Assembly: GCA_017428805.1 (NCBI GenBank)
Contig: JAFRQC010000051.1
Location: 1-43,521 of the forward strand
Origin: Prevotella sp.
GTDB lineage: Bacteria > Bacteroidota > Bacteroidia > Bacteroidales > Bacteroidaceae
Reading direction: 5' to 3'
Length of the DNA stretch: 43,521 nt
In this document: positions 30,991 to 40,900 of the stretch, in pieces
Layout: each line of letters starts with the position of its first letter
Position numbering within the stretch: the first letter of the stretch is position 1
Position numbers and translations under genes: made by a program
The notes under the pieces: generated by a model
Told to the model about the DNA's origin: nothing
The model's database searches: none
What the model saw: the letters and a program-made list of their open reading frames with translations, nothing else

Positions 30991-32394
30991 TCATCCGAAG
31001 AGTTCACGGAGCGCTTCCTCGACCTTGCGGACGGGATGGAGGCGGATGTGGAACTTCTTCGCGTCGAAGCCCTGAAGATTATATTTGGGAATGATCATAT
31101 CGCTGAAGCCTAACTTCTCGGCTTCGGCGATTCTTTGTTCTATGCGGTTGATGGGGCGCACTTCGCCACTGAGACCCACCTCGCCGGCCATACACCAGCC
31201 CGACTCAATGGGGGTGTCGACATTGCTCGACAAGACAGCGGCGATGACAGAGAGGTCCATCGCGAGATCGGTCACGCGCAAGCCGCCGGCGATGTTGATA
31301 AACACATCCTTCTGCATCAGCTTGAAGCCGACACGCTTCTCGAGTACGGCCAGCAGCATATTCAGCCGTCGTTGGTCGAAACCGGTGGCAGAGCGCTGGG
31401 GCGTGCCGTAGGCAGCGGTGGATACCAGTGCCTGTGTTTCGACGAGGAATGGTCTGACGCCCTCGATGGCAGAGGAGATGGCGATGCCGGAAAGTCCGTC
31501 GTGATCTTGTGTCAGCAGCAGTTCCGAGGGATTGGATACCTGTCGCAGTCCGTTCTGCTGCATCTCGTAGATACCTAATTCGCTGGTGCTTCCGAAGCGG
31601 TTCTTAATCGAGCGTAGGATGCGGTACATATAGTGCTGGTCGCCCTCGAATTGGATCACCGTATCGACAATGTGCTCGAGGATCTTCGGGCCTGCGAGCG
31701 TTCCCTCCTTCGTGATGTGACCGATGAGGATGACGGGCACGCCGCTGGTCTTGGCAAAGCGGAGCAGCGACGAGGCGCATTCGCGGACCTGGGCGATGGA
31801 ACCTGCGGATGACTCAACGTCCTCCGTCATCATCGTCTGGATGGAGTCGATGACCACCAGTTCCGGCTGCACGTCCTTGATATGCTCAAAGACGTTCTCC
31901 AGGGAGTTCTCGCAGAGGATGAGGAAATTGTCGTTATCGCCTCCCAAACGGCTGGCGCGCATCTTCAGCTGGTGGGCACTCTCCTCACCGCTGACGTAGA
32001 GGATGCGTTTCTCTGGCAGATGGAGCATCGTCTGCAACGAGAGGGTGGACTTACCGATGCCCGGTTCTCCACCGAGGAGCACGATCGAGCCAGGTACGAG
32101 ACCGCCACCAAGCACGCGGTTCAATTCCTCGTCGTGCAGGTCGATGCGCGGATCATCGTGGTTGGAGATTTCGCTCAGCCGGAGGGCTCGCCCGACGGCA
32201 GCGGCGGACGATTGGGCGGAGCGGCTGTTCAGACCACCCCGTCCTGCGGACACCCCTCCTAACTTAGGAGGGGAAGCAGATACCTTGATCTCCTTAAACG
32301 TGTTCCACTGTCCGCAAGCCGGACATTTTCCGATCCACTTCGGCGACTCCTGGCCGCAGTTGGAGCATACGTATGCTATCTTGTCTTTTGCCAT
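30991..32394 (-). CDS. radA: DNA repair protein RadA (Sms)
   Basis: A RecA-like ATPase aiding branch migration in recombination. It has 467 residues: a four-cysteine zinc finger (C10, C13, C24, C27), a linker, a Walker A GEPGIGKST (109-117), the RadA-specific KNRFG motif in SIKNRFGSTSE, and a C-terminal Lon-like domain (LSGEVRPINRIEQRIAEA). The linker (residues about 37-82) is unusually Gly/Ser/Ala-rich. It contains a palindromic repeat encoding SPPKLGG (41-47), and seems about ten residues longer than I expect for Bacteroidales RadA. The start lies 8 nt from its promoter element. Confidence 0.95.
   Translation of the reverse strand: MAKDKIAYVCSNCGQESPKWIGKCPACGQWNTFKEIKVSASPPKLGGVSAGRGGLNSRSAQSSAAAVGRALRLSEISNHDDPRIDLHDEELNRVLGGGLVPGSIVLLGGEPGIGKSTLSLQTMLHLPEKRILYVSGEESAHQLKMRASRLGGDNDNFLILCENSLENVFEHIKDVQPELVVIDSIQTMMTEDVESSAGSIAQVRECASSLLRFAKTSGVPVILIGHITKEGTLAGPKILEHIVDTVIQFEGDQHYMYRILRSIKNRFGSTSELGIYEMQQNGLRQVSNPSELLLTQDHDGLSGIAISSAIEGVRPFLVETQALVSTAAYGTPQRSATGFDQRRLNMLLAVLEKRVGFKLMQKDVFINIAGGLRVTDLAMDLSVIAAVLSSNVDTPIESGWCMAGEVGLSGEVRPINRIEQRIAEAEKLGFSDMIIPKYNLQGFDAKKFHIRLHPVRKVEEALRELFG
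32253..32273. repeat. 21-bp palindromic core inside the radA coding region
   Basis: CCCCTCCTAA-C-TTAGGAGGGG is a perfect 10-bp inverted repeat around one base, read in frame as residues 41-48 of RadA. The same core is found between queC and radA at 30804-30824. Confidence 0.9.
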
Positions 32395-32402
32395 ATTGAT
32401 TG

Positions 32403-32433
32403 CAAAGTTACGACTTTTTTTGGAATTTGCAAA
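32403..32433 (-). promoter_or_regulatory. Promoter of radA
   Basis: On the minus strand TTTG (32430-32433), a 19-nt spacer and TAACTTTG (32403-32410). The element ends 8 nt before the radA ATG. Confidence 0.75.
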
Positions 32434-32450
32434 AAAATGTCGTACCTTTG
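32419..32450 (+). promoter_or_regulatory. Promoter of the solute-binding lipoprotein gene
   Basis: TTTG (32419-32422), a 20-nt spacer and TACCTTTG (32443-32450), ending 9 nt before the ATG at 32460. It interleaves with the radA promoter on the other strand. Confidence 0.75.
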
Positions 32451-32459
32451 CACACGATT

Positions 32460-33419
32460 ATGAAGAAATTATTGATAGGAATGGTGGTCGCGCTGCTGAT
32501 TATAGGCTGCGGACAGTCGTATGACGAGACGAAACGTCTGAAGCAGGAGAAGCGGACGCGGGAGTTGCGCGAGGACTCGGCGGCCTTGAAGGTGGCCGTG
32601 ATGCCCACGCTCGACTGCCTGCCGTTGTATGTGGCTGAAGAACGTGAGATGTTCGATACCATCGTGGATATCCGTCTGAAGTGCTATACGGCTCAGATGG
32701 ACTGCGACACCGCTCTGCAGCGTGGCAGGGTGGAGATGGCCGTCTCAGACCTCGTCCGGGCAGAACGGATGAAAGGAGTCAGGAGACAGGAGTCAGGAGT
32801 CAGTAGGAATATGACGATCGGATATGTGACGGCGACGAACGCCTACTGGCTGCTCATCGGCAACCGTAACCAGCGCATCACGAACCTGTCGCATCTCGAC
32901 GACCGTATGCTGGCAATGACGCGCTACTCCGTGACTGACCTGTTGGGCGATCTCGCCGTCGATAGTGCGAAACTGAAGACGGAGCGCGTGTTCCGCATCC
33001 AAGTAAACGATGTGAATGTCAGGCTGGATATGCTGGAGAACAACGAGATGGATGCCCTGTTGATGACACAACCGCAGGTGACACAGGCCCTGCTGCTGAA
33101 GCACCACGTGCTGCTCGACACGCGTCAGCTCGATATGCAGATGGGCGTCATCGTGGAAGACAGCGTCGTGATGAGCCATCCCAACCGTCAGCGCCAGCGT
33201 GAGGTGCTGATCAAGGGTTACAATATGGCCTGTGACTCGCTGAACCACTTCGGCGTGAAACATTATAGCGACATCATCAGGAAATACTATAAACTATCGG
33301 AGCAGGCGTTGCGTCAGTTGCCTGATACCTTGACTTACGAGCACGTGCAGGCGCCCCGTGAGCAGGATGTGGCGAAAGCAAAGCAATGGCTCTCGAAAGG
33401 TGAAAAGGTGAAAAAGTGA
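32460..33419 (+). CDS. Solute-binding-protein-like lipoprotein
   Basis: This 319-residue lipoprotein has a signal ending LIIGC (C17 lipidated). The fold signs are those of a periplasmic binding protein type 2 (NMT1/ThiY-like): KVAVMPTLDCLPLYVAEE at the start of the mature domain, then a second lobe with ITNLSHLDDRMLAM and MDALLMTQPQ. The ligand is unknown, and no ABC permease or ATPase gene is adjacent, so transport is not assured. The frame opens 20 codons upstream within the promoter; the ATG at 32460 is the start. Residues about 105-114 come from a 7-bp tandem repeat. The end and stop lie in another repeat. Confidence 0.75.
   Translation: MKKLLIGMVVALLIIGCGQSYDETKRLKQEKRTRELREDSAALKVAVMPTLDCLPLYVAEEREMFDTIVDIRLKCYTAQMDCDTALQRGRVEMAVSDLVRAERMKGVRRQESGVSRNMTIGYVTATNAYWLLIGNRNQRITNLSHLDDRMLAMTRYSVTDLLGDLAVDSAKLKTERVFRIQVNDVNVRLDMLENNEMDALLMTQPQVTQALLLKHHVLLDTRQLDMQMGVIVEDSVVMSHPNRQRQREVLIKGYNMACDSLNHFGVKHYSDIIRKYYKLSEQALRQLPDTLTYEHVQAPREQDVAKAKQWLSKGEKVKK
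32774..32801 (+). repeat. Heptamer tandem repeat inside the lipoprotein gene (AGGAGTC unit)
   Basis: Four 7-bp units (AGGAGTC, AGGAGAC, AGGAGTC, AGGAGTC) encode part of GVRRQESGVSR, a segment that looks like a loop insertion. A change of one unit would shift the frame. Confidence 0.85.
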
Positions 33420-33427
33420 AAGGGTGA
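33396..33427 (+). repeat. Octamer tandem repeat across a stop codon (AAAGGTGA unit)
   Basis: Units AAAGGTGA, AAAGGTGA, AAAAGTGA, AAGGGTGA, then AAA and the next ATG. The third unit carries the TGA stop of the lipoprotein gene, and the first two encode its C-terminal Lys-rich end. Confidence 0.85.
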
Positions 33428-33430
33428 AAA

Positions 33431-35584
33431 ATGGTACATAACGAAGCACTCAACCTCATATTGACCCAGTTGCTGAGGCGTAACCTCGGCGAGGCTATTT
33501 CGGCGATGGACAATTTCCTCGCCATCTATCCTCATCAGGTCAATGCCGACCGTCTCTTCGCCATCAGGTCTGACTATCAGCTGATGGCCGACTACTGGCG
33601 CCGGGGATTCAAAGACCCCCAGCTGCCCAACCTCTACGACACGCTGCTGAAGCGGATGTATGTGCTCTACGCCAATATCGCCAACTCCTACGACATCCGT
33701 CACACGTCGTTGCTGTCGTCGCTCTACTATCGGTCACACACGGCAGCCCGCGACTGGGCACCGCAGAATATCCGCGAGGAGCTGGAGTCGTTTGTCTCAG
33801 AGGTGGCGATGCTCGAACTCGAAGCGCCCCATACGGCTGAGCCCAAACGCAAGGAACTCTATGCCAGACACCATCGTTCGATGGTTGAATTGTTCGACTA
33901 TATCCTCACCTCCGGTATGTGGACAGACGGTTTCTCCTCAGTGATGGAGGAGATGCTGCTGTCGCCCACCGTTGATACCGGCGACCAGCAACTGATCGTC
34001 ACCGCCGTGATGCTGGCGGCGATCAACTGTTTCGATATCACGAAGTTCCGTCTGCTGGTGCATCTCTATCAGAAAGCCATCGACGAACCGGTTCGCCAGC
34101 GAGCCCTCGTGGGCTGGGCCTTCGCCCTTGACACCGGGATCGGACAGAGCATCTACCCGGAACAGAAGGAACTGGTGGAGAAGCTGCTGGAGGATGAAAC
34201 CTGCTGTCAGGAACTAGTTGAGTTGCAGAAGCAGCTGATCTACTGTATCGATGCCGAGCGTGACCACGCCACCATCCAAAAGGAGATTATGCCCACCCTG
34301 ATGAACCGTCCGGGCGGCTTCCGTCTGACGCGAGACGGGATAGAAGAGACACCTGAGGATGAACTCAACGAGATTCTGCATCCTGACGAGGCCGAAGCGA
34401 ACCTCGAACGTGTAGAGGCCAGCTTCCAGAAGATTGTCAGTATGCAGAAACAAGGCTCAGACATCTATTTCGGCGGTTTCTCGCAGATGAAGCGGTTCCC
34501 CTTCTTCAATGAAGTGGCCAACTGGTTCGTGTCCTTCGACTTCAACCATCCCGACCTGTCTGTAGTCGCGGAGAAGTTCAAGAACAGCCGGTTCCTCCAT
34601 TCCGTCCTCAGTGGCGCACCTTTCTGCAACAGCGACAAATATTCGTTCGCCTTGGCTTTCGAGCAGGTGGTGAACAGGATTCCGGCCCAATATATGGAGT
34701 TTATGGAGAGCAAGGAGGCCGTGTTCTATGAGTTCGTCGCTGAGGAAATGGTGACACCGGCCTTCTTCCGTCGGATGAGTCTGCAGGACCTGTACCGTTT
34801 CTTCCGTCTCTTCAAGGAGCGCGATGCTTTCAGAAACATCTTCGACCCGGAGGATCTGGATTATCTCATCCTGTCGAAGAACACGTTCAGCCAGACGCAT
34901 GTCGAAGCCTTCTTTAATGAGGTGACGGCCTTTCTGCTGAAGAGGAACAGACGCTCGGAGGCGGAGGCAATGCTCGATAATTATGGCGAGCACCGTCGAG
35001 ACTACCATTATTATATGATGTCGGCCTATCTGGGCCGTGCGCCCAAGATGAATTACGCCCAGGCACTGGCGTTGCAGCCTGACAGCGAACGGGCATTGGC
35101 CGGCTATGCAAGGGCTCTGTTCAATGAGGGTGCCTATCAGGAGGCATTGGAAAACTATGACAAGCTCCTGACCCGGCAGCCCGACAAGAAGTCATATCTG
35201 CTGAACAAGGCTGTCTGTCTGACCAATCTGAAACGGTATGATGAGGCAGAACGGTTGTTGTTCCGTCTGAACTACGAGACGGAAGACGATGCGAACGTGA
35301 ACCGTGTGCTGGCCTGGACGCTCACCAGCAACGGCAAATACGAACAGGCGGAGAAACTGTACAATCAGCTGTTGTCTGACGACAAACCCGCTGCCGACGA
35401 TCTGCTGAACTTCGGTTTCTGTCTTTGGTTCAGTGGACATATCGACGATGCTGCCGACTGTTTCCACCGTTATCTGATGGAGAGCGGTGAGTCGAAGGAG
35501 GCGATGATTGAAAACGAATTGGAACTGATTCGTGCGAAGGGCATCACTGAACCTGAGATCCAGATGATGCTCTATATTCTCTGA
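33431..35584 (+). CDS. Tetratricopeptide-repeat protein of unknown function
   Basis: This 717-residue protein has no signal peptide or membrane span, so it is probably cytosolic. The N-terminal 550 residues are helical and not recognised. TPR units are clear near the C-terminus (about 560-690: ALAGYARALFNEGAYQEALE, YDEAERLLFRLNYE, GKYEQAEKLYNQLL). It would act as a protein-binding scaffold. It follows the lipoprotein gene by 11 bp in the same operon, but nothing shows a shared task. Its end overlaps the convergent acyltransferase gene by 41 bp. Confidence 0.82.
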   Translation: MVHNEALNLILTQLLRRNLGEAISAMDNFLAIYPHQVNADRLFAIRSDYQLMADYWRRGFKDPQLPNLYDTLLKRMYVLYANIANSYDIRHTSLLSSLYYRSHTAARDWAPQNIREELESFVSEVAMLELEAPHTAEPKRKELYARHHRSMVELFDYILTSGMWTDGFSSVMEEMLLSPTVDTGDQQLIVTAVMLAAINCFDITKFRLLVHLYQKAIDEPVRQRALVGWAFALDTGIGQSIYPEQKELVEKLLEDETCCQELVELQKQLIYCIDAERDHATIQKEIMPTLMNRPGGFRLTRDGIEETPEDELNEILHPDEAEANLERVEASFQKIVSMQKQGSDIYFGGFSQMKRFPFFNEVANWFVSFDFNHPDLSVVAEKFKNSRFLHSVLSGAPFCNSDKYSFALAFEQVVNRIPAQYMEFMESKEAVFYEFVAEEMVTPAFFRRMSLQDLYRFFRLFKERDAFRNIFDPEDLDYLILSKNTFSQTHVEAFFNEVTAFLLKRNRRSEAEAMLDNYGEHRRDYHYYMMSAYLGRAPKMNYAQALALQPDSERALAGYARALFNEGAYQEALENYDKLLTRQPDKKSYLLNKAVCLTNLKRYDEAERLLFRLNYETEDDANVNRVLAWTLTSNGKYEQAEKLYNQLLSDDKPAADDLLNFGFCLWFSGHIDDAADCFHRYLMESGESKEAMIENELELIRAKGITEPEIQMMLYIL

Positions 35585-36683
35585 TACGAGCTTTGACCAA
35601 CTCACTCAGCCAGGTTTCCAAGAGAGGAATGCCTACGCCGGCGAAGGTGTAGAGTATCCAGAAGAGATCCTGTTGCGAGTAGTCGTGTATGACCATGTGG
35701 CAGCCGATCTGTCGCGGGTCAAGGCCGTAGTACCAGATTTTCAGCAGACTCACCACCTTGTACGAGATGATGTGGAAGATGAAGATGTTCAGCGTGTGGT
35801 CGCCGGTATACACCAGGAACTTCTTCACCCAGCCTTTCGTGTGGTCTATCCAGCGGCTGATGTTGTAGGTCATAAGGAATCCCAGCAGGGCAGGCACGGG
35901 CAGTGAGAGGAACTGCGTATAGGTGGAACGCCAGTTCATATTAGCCGTCAGATACTTTGAGAACAGGAAGACGACAATCGCACAGACGAGCGTCATAGGC
36001 AGAGAAATATACACGCGGGCTGTGGCTTTATGGTATTCCTCGACGAACTGGCGGAAGATGAATCCGCAACCGAAGAAGAAACAACCCATCATATCGCGAT
36101 AGCCGCCCTGAACGAGATTGATGATGCGCAGACCTTCGTATGTCTTCCAGCCGCAGAGCAGAAGTATGAACAGGCAGATGAGGTAGGGCGTTAATGTTTT
36201 TGCCCGTGTGGGCAAAAGCTTTAAGGCCACCTTATATATAATAAGGTATAGGATGCTGGCGACAAACAGTCCCCTGAAGAACCAGAACGCCCCACAGAGG
36301 AATGCATCGTAGCCGGCCATTGCGGTGACGATGGTCCACAGGTTCTGCTGCATCTGGTGCCAGGAGTAGGGGTGGGTGACGCCGCCTGCCTCGTTGCCGA
36401 AGGTCTCGTTGAGGATGCCCAGGTCGAACATCCAGTTGTGAATGATGAGGAAAAAGACGGCCCATTTGACGAACGGCCAATAAAGTCCCTTCACGCGTTT
36501 CTTGACGAATGTCGCTTCGTCGTTGAGGTATTTCAGTGAGAAGAAGTATCCGGCTGTGATGAAGAACAGGGGCATATGGAACTCGAAGATGAACCTGCAC
36601 AGCCATCCTGGGGCCTCTGCGTGGGCGATGACCATCAGGATGATGGCGATGCCTTTGGCGATGGATATGGTTGTGTTCCTCAT
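35544..36683 (-). CDS. Acyltransferase-3 family membrane protein
   Basis: This 379-residue protein has about ten membrane spans of the AT3 family, which O-acylate surface glycans or lipids. The catalytic-type histidine is in IVIAHAEAPGW near residue 20, followed by FEFHMPLFFITAGYFFSLKY, the family's second conserved block. The frame opens 73 codons upstream inside the PLD gene, but the ATG at 36683 begins directly before ISIAKGIAIILMVIAH and overlaps the PLD stop as ATGA. It is the last gene of the minus-strand run from kdsA. The acceptor is probably an envelope glycan or lipid, by context only. Confidence 0.88.
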   Translation of the reverse strand: MRNTTISIAKGIAIILMVIAHAEAPGWLCRFIFEFHMPLFFITAGYFFSLKYLNDEATFVKKRVKGLYWPFVKWAVFFLIIHNWMFDLGILNETFGNEAGGVTHPYSWHQMQQNLWTIVTAMAGYDAFLCGAFWFFRGLFVASILYLIIYKVALKLLPTRAKTLTPYLICLFILLLCGWKTYEGLRIINLVQGGYRDMMGCFFFGCGFIFRQFVEEYHKATARVYISLPMTLVCAIVVFLFSKYLTANMNWRSTYTQFLSLPVPALLGFLMTYNISRWIDHTKGWVKKFLVYTGDHTLNIFIFHIISYKVVSLLKIWYYGLDPRQIGCHMVIHDYSQQDLFWILYTFAGVGIPLLETWLSELVKARIREYRASSGSQVQ

Positions 36684-37906
36684 AGGAATGGTGTGAGCAG
36701 ATGTCCCAGCCAGCCTCGGAACCGTTTCCAGGTGCTGCGGCTGCGTTTGTATTCTTCTTCCGTCAGAAGGTCGCATTTCTTCGTGTCCTCGATGAACTTG
36801 TCGTCCAGCTGGCGAGTCACATCCTTGTCGATGATGAGGGCGTTGATCTCGTAGTCGAAGCGCAGGCTGCGGGCATCGAGGTTGGTACTGCCGACAGTAC
36901 AATACTTACCATCGACCATCATAATTTTCGAGTGGTGGAACCCCGGGCGGTATCGCCAGATCTTCGCTCCACGTTTCATCAGCTTGCGGAGATTGTAATA
37001 CACGACATCGGGCACCAGGGGCACGTCGTATTTTGACGACATGATGATGTCCATCTTCACACCCCGTTCGGCACAACGCTTCAGTGCCTTGATGACGGAT
37101 GAGGTGGGGCAGAAGTAGGGGTTGACGATTTTCACGGAGTCTTTGGCGTTGTCGAGGGCACTGATGTAGAACTGTCGCATAATCTTGTTCGTGGTGTGAG
37201 GCTCACGGGTGGCGATGCCCACCATCTTATTACCGGCCTCAGTCCCACGGAAGTACTTCTCGTCCGTCAGCTTCTCTTTCGTCAGTTTCTCCCAGAAACG
37301 GATAAAGATATCCTGCAACTCGTTCACCGCCGGGCCTTCGATGCGGCAGTGCATATCGCGCCATTCGCCCACCTGTTCTGTGCCCACGAGATAGTAGTCG
37401 GCCACATTCATACCGCCCGTGTAGCCGATCTCCCCGTCGATGACCACAATCTTACGGTGATCGCGTGGCCAGATGTGGTTCACCCAGGGGAAGCGGATGG
37501 GGTCGAACTCGTAGATCTCGATGCTGTCTTCGTGGAGTGCCTTGAGGTGTGTTTTCTTCAGCGGTTGGTTGTTCGAGTCGTTGCCGAAGCCGTCGAAGAC
37601 GGCACGCACCTCCACACCTTCCTTTCTCTTCTCCCTGAGGATGTCGAAGAGCAGACCTGCGATGGAGTCGTTGCGGAAGTTGAAGTATTCCAGATGTACG
37701 CTGCTCTTCGCCTGGCGGATGGCTTCGAACATGTCTGCGAACTTCTCCTTTCCCGACATCAGCAGTTTGACCTCATTGCCTTTGGTGAAACGAATACCAT
37801 ATTCGCTCATCTGTCTGACGATGAGCGAATCACAGGTCTCCGCATGTGTATACAATGATATCAGCAGGAATGCGATGATTCCTGCTGATCGTCTGAGTTG
37901 TGTCAT
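36680..37906 (-). CDS. Exported phospholipase-D/cardiolipin-synthase-family enzyme
   Basis: This 408-residue protein has two complete HKD motifs: H150, K152, D157 (DHRKIVVIDG) and H325, K327, D332 (HHSKIMMVDG). Both are followed by the usual GxxN/GSTN segments. This is the cardiolipin synthase (ClsA/B)-like layout, joining or exchanging phosphatidyl groups. A cleavable signal peptide (about 1-22, ending YTHAE) instead of membrane helices suggests a periplasmic enzyme, so phospholipase or phosphatidyl exchange is also possible. It overlaps the upstream regulator gene and the downstream acyltransferase gene by ATGA. Confidence 0.88.
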   Translation of the reverse strand: MTQLRRSAGIIAFLLISLYTHAETCDSLIVRQMSEYGIRFTKGNEVKLLMSGKEKFADMFEAIRQAKSSVHLEYFNFRNDSIAGLLFDILREKRKEGVEVRAVFDGFGNDSNNQPLKKTHLKALHEDSIEIYEFDPIRFPWVNHIWPRDHRKIVVIDGEIGYTGGMNVADYYLVGTEQVGEWRDMHCRIEGPAVNELQDIFIRFWEKLTKEKLTDEKYFRGTEAGNKMVGIATREPHTTNKIMRQFYISALDNAKDSVKIVNPYFCPTSSVIKALKRCAERGVKMDIIMSSKYDVPLVPDVVYYNLRKLMKRGAKIWRYRPGFHHSKIMMVDGKYCTVGSTNLDARSLRFDYEINALIIDKDVTRQLDDKFIEDTKKCDLLTEEEYKRSRSTWKRFRGWLGHLLTPFL

Positions 37907-40900
37907 TTCCTGTGTTTCAGTCTGTATTCGAGCGGCGTCATTCCGAACTTCTCCCTGAAGATGTTGATGAAGTTCTCAGCGGTTAGGAAACCGATGTTCG
38001 TGGCCAACTCACTCATATTGATATTAGTGCGTTTCAGCAGGATGCAGGCATGCTTCAGTCGCATGTCGCGCACGAGTTCTGCCGGAGTCTTGTTGGTGAT
38101 GCTTCTCACGCGGTGGAAGAAAGGCACGCGTCCCATACCCATCGCAGAGGCCATCTCTTCAAGACTCATCTGTCCGCGACTCATGTTCTGCATCACGTAC
38201 TGTTCAATGTTCTTCAACAGCTGCTGGTCCATCGCATCGAGCATCGAGTAGTCTGACAGCGTCTCCTGCTCCGCTGGCTCTTCCTCGACGACGGGCTGCT
38301 GGGTGGCCAGCTGGGTGTCGTTGCGCTTGATGACTTTCGTGTCCACACGGGCCATCGGATCGTCGGCGGCGATGATCTCATCGTTGTCGTCGCTCTTCTT
38401 GATCTCGCCCATATCGATGCTCTCGGTGGCCGTTGTCATACTGGCGTTGCGGTCTTCGAGCATACGGGTCTCTGCGCCTTCGATGAGGTTGCTGTTCATC
38501 TCGATAGGACCGAGACCGAGGATCTTGTTGAAGCGCATTGTGGCATCCTGCAGGTTGAACGGCTTCGAGAGATAGTCGTCGGCAGAGAGCGTGATGTTCT
38601 GCGACCGCATATCCTGCGGTGTCAGCACACCCTCGGTCATCAGCACGAACTTGATCTTCTGCGTCCTCGGGTTCATCTTCAACTGGTTACAGAGGTCGCT
38701 ACCAGTCAGTCCGGGCATATCCTGCTTACAGACAACGAGGTCGCACTGCATCTCCTCGAGGTCGGCAGCTGCCTTTTCGCTGCTGTTGTAGGGGAAGAAA
38801 TTGTAGACATATTTGAAGCGCGAGGTGGCGAACTTCAGGAAGTCGTCGTTATCGTCGATCATCACGATGGTGAACTTCATCGTCGGAGCGTCGAGGGCAG
38901 CCCTTGACATCGTGACCTCAGAGGTGAGGCTCTCGGTGGCGATGTCGGGCAGTTCGATCTCGCCGCGTCCGTTGAGTTCCAGACGGTCGTGGACAGCGTT
39001 CTTCGCACGTTCCTCCGGATGCTCCAGACTGGTCTGCATATCACTCACGCGGGTGATGATCTGCAGCATCTGCGAGTGGAGGGCGTTGAGCTGCTCACGC
39101 TCCTCGAGTGTCTTTTCCTTCTCAGAGAGGTTGCCGATGATGGAGGTCATACGGGCCATCGGCTGACGCAGATCCTCACTGGCGGCCTTGATCTCCTCAC
39201 GCTGAAGGGCGAGTTCACGGATGACAGCCTTCTTACGGGCCTTGATGACTCTCAGCTGCTTGATACCGATGCGCCAGAAGTAGATGATGACGAGCAGGAT
39301 GATGACATAGGCCAGGATCATCCACCACGACAGGAGCCAGTGGCGGGCGATCGTAATCTCGAGTGTGCGCTCCTGGTTACTGACGGCACCCTCCGCACTG
39401 ACGGCCTTCACGTGCAGTGTATATTTGCCGCTGGGGAGGTCGCGGAAGGTGACACCGTGTGTCAGAGCGTTACCGTTGCGCCAGTCTTCATCCTTGCCTT
39501 CCATCCAGTACATGAACTGCAGGCGTTCGCTCTGGTTGTAGTTACCGGCTGCGAACTTGATGGTAAATGTATTCTGGTTGTGTCCCAGTTCAAGTCTGTT
39601 GGTCTCGTTGAGGGCCTGTGGCAGCACGATACGCTCCTGGTACATGTGACCTGTCAGGATCTCTTCTTCACCGATGAACAGCTGGGTAAGCATCACGCGT
39701 GGAAGGGCGTCGGTGTCGTCGTTGGCCTTCTCCACCACCCAGTTCACACCGTAGAGACCGCCCAACAGCACGTTGCCGTCCTGCTGGGTGATGATGGAAC
39801 CGGGATTGAACTCGTTGCTCTGCAGACCGTCAACCGTTGTGTAGTTGTAGAGGCCGTAGTTGTTTCTTCCCTCTTCGTGGTTGCGCTGCACAACGATGCG
39901 GCTCACACCGCTGCTGGTGGTCACCCAGATGTTGTGGTTCTTGTCTTCTGCGATACCGCAGACGTTGTTGTTGCTCAGACCCTGTTTCTCCGTCAGGTAG
40001 TTCAGCGAGTCGTTCTCGAGGTTCAGGATGTTCAAACCTTCACGCGTACCGATCCAGAGGAGTCCTCGGGAGTCTTGTATCACCTGCGTGATGAAGTTGT
40101 TAGTAAACGACTTCAGGTTCGACTTGTTACCAGTGAGCATTGTCCTTTCCGTCGTCGAGAGATTCAGGATGAGCAGACCTTCAGCCGTTCCTACGTAGAG
40201 GTCGTTGGTCTTACCGTTCTTATTGTAGAACAGACAGGTGATGTTATTCGTCGTCAGTTTGCCGTTCTCACGGGTGTACGAGGAGAACGTGTCCATCTTG
40301 GGGTTGTACACCTGCATACCGCCGTTGGTGGCGATCCACAGGTTACCGATCTTATCCGTGCAGAGGGCGTTGATATGGTCGTCGATGAGAGTGGCAGAAC
40401 TGTCCGTTGCCAGCGAGTAGATCTTCGACACGCCGTTCTTCACACGGGTCAGACCGTTACGCTTCGAACCGATCCAGAGGCTGCCGTCCTGGGTGGTGGC
40501 GAGACACGATACCTTCATACTGGCCAGATTACCCTCGTAGCCGATGACACCCTTGTCGCTGGTACCATACCAGATGGTACCGTTGGCATCCTGTGTGATG
40601 GCGGTGATGTCGCCGATGTGACGGGCACCGAAACGGTAGATATACTGTCCGCAGTAGGCCACACCCGACTTCTCCGTACCTACCCACAGCAGGTCGGTAT
40701 CGTCTACGTATACACTTTGGATGCTGATCTTGTCGATCTCTCCGGGGTTTGTGTTGATGTTACGGGGCTTGACGCTCTCCACAGCATGCGTATTGACGTC
40801 CATCTTCAACAGTCCGAGCTGGTCAGAACCGATCCAGATGTTACCTGAGCGGTCGCCGGTCATACCGTTGATGTTGCGGTCAACACCATAGCCGGTCAGT

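Noticed and set aside
36684..36902. 73-codon N-terminal extension of the acyltransferase
   Set aside because: It lies inside the PLD gene in another frame and would place a hydrophilic segment before the first membrane helix.
38989..40848. 619-codon open frame on the plus strand
   Set aside because: It is antisense to the strongly supported 1271-residue regulator, its translation is low-complexity Val/His/Asp-rich, and it has no domain or promoter. It is a codon-bias shadow.
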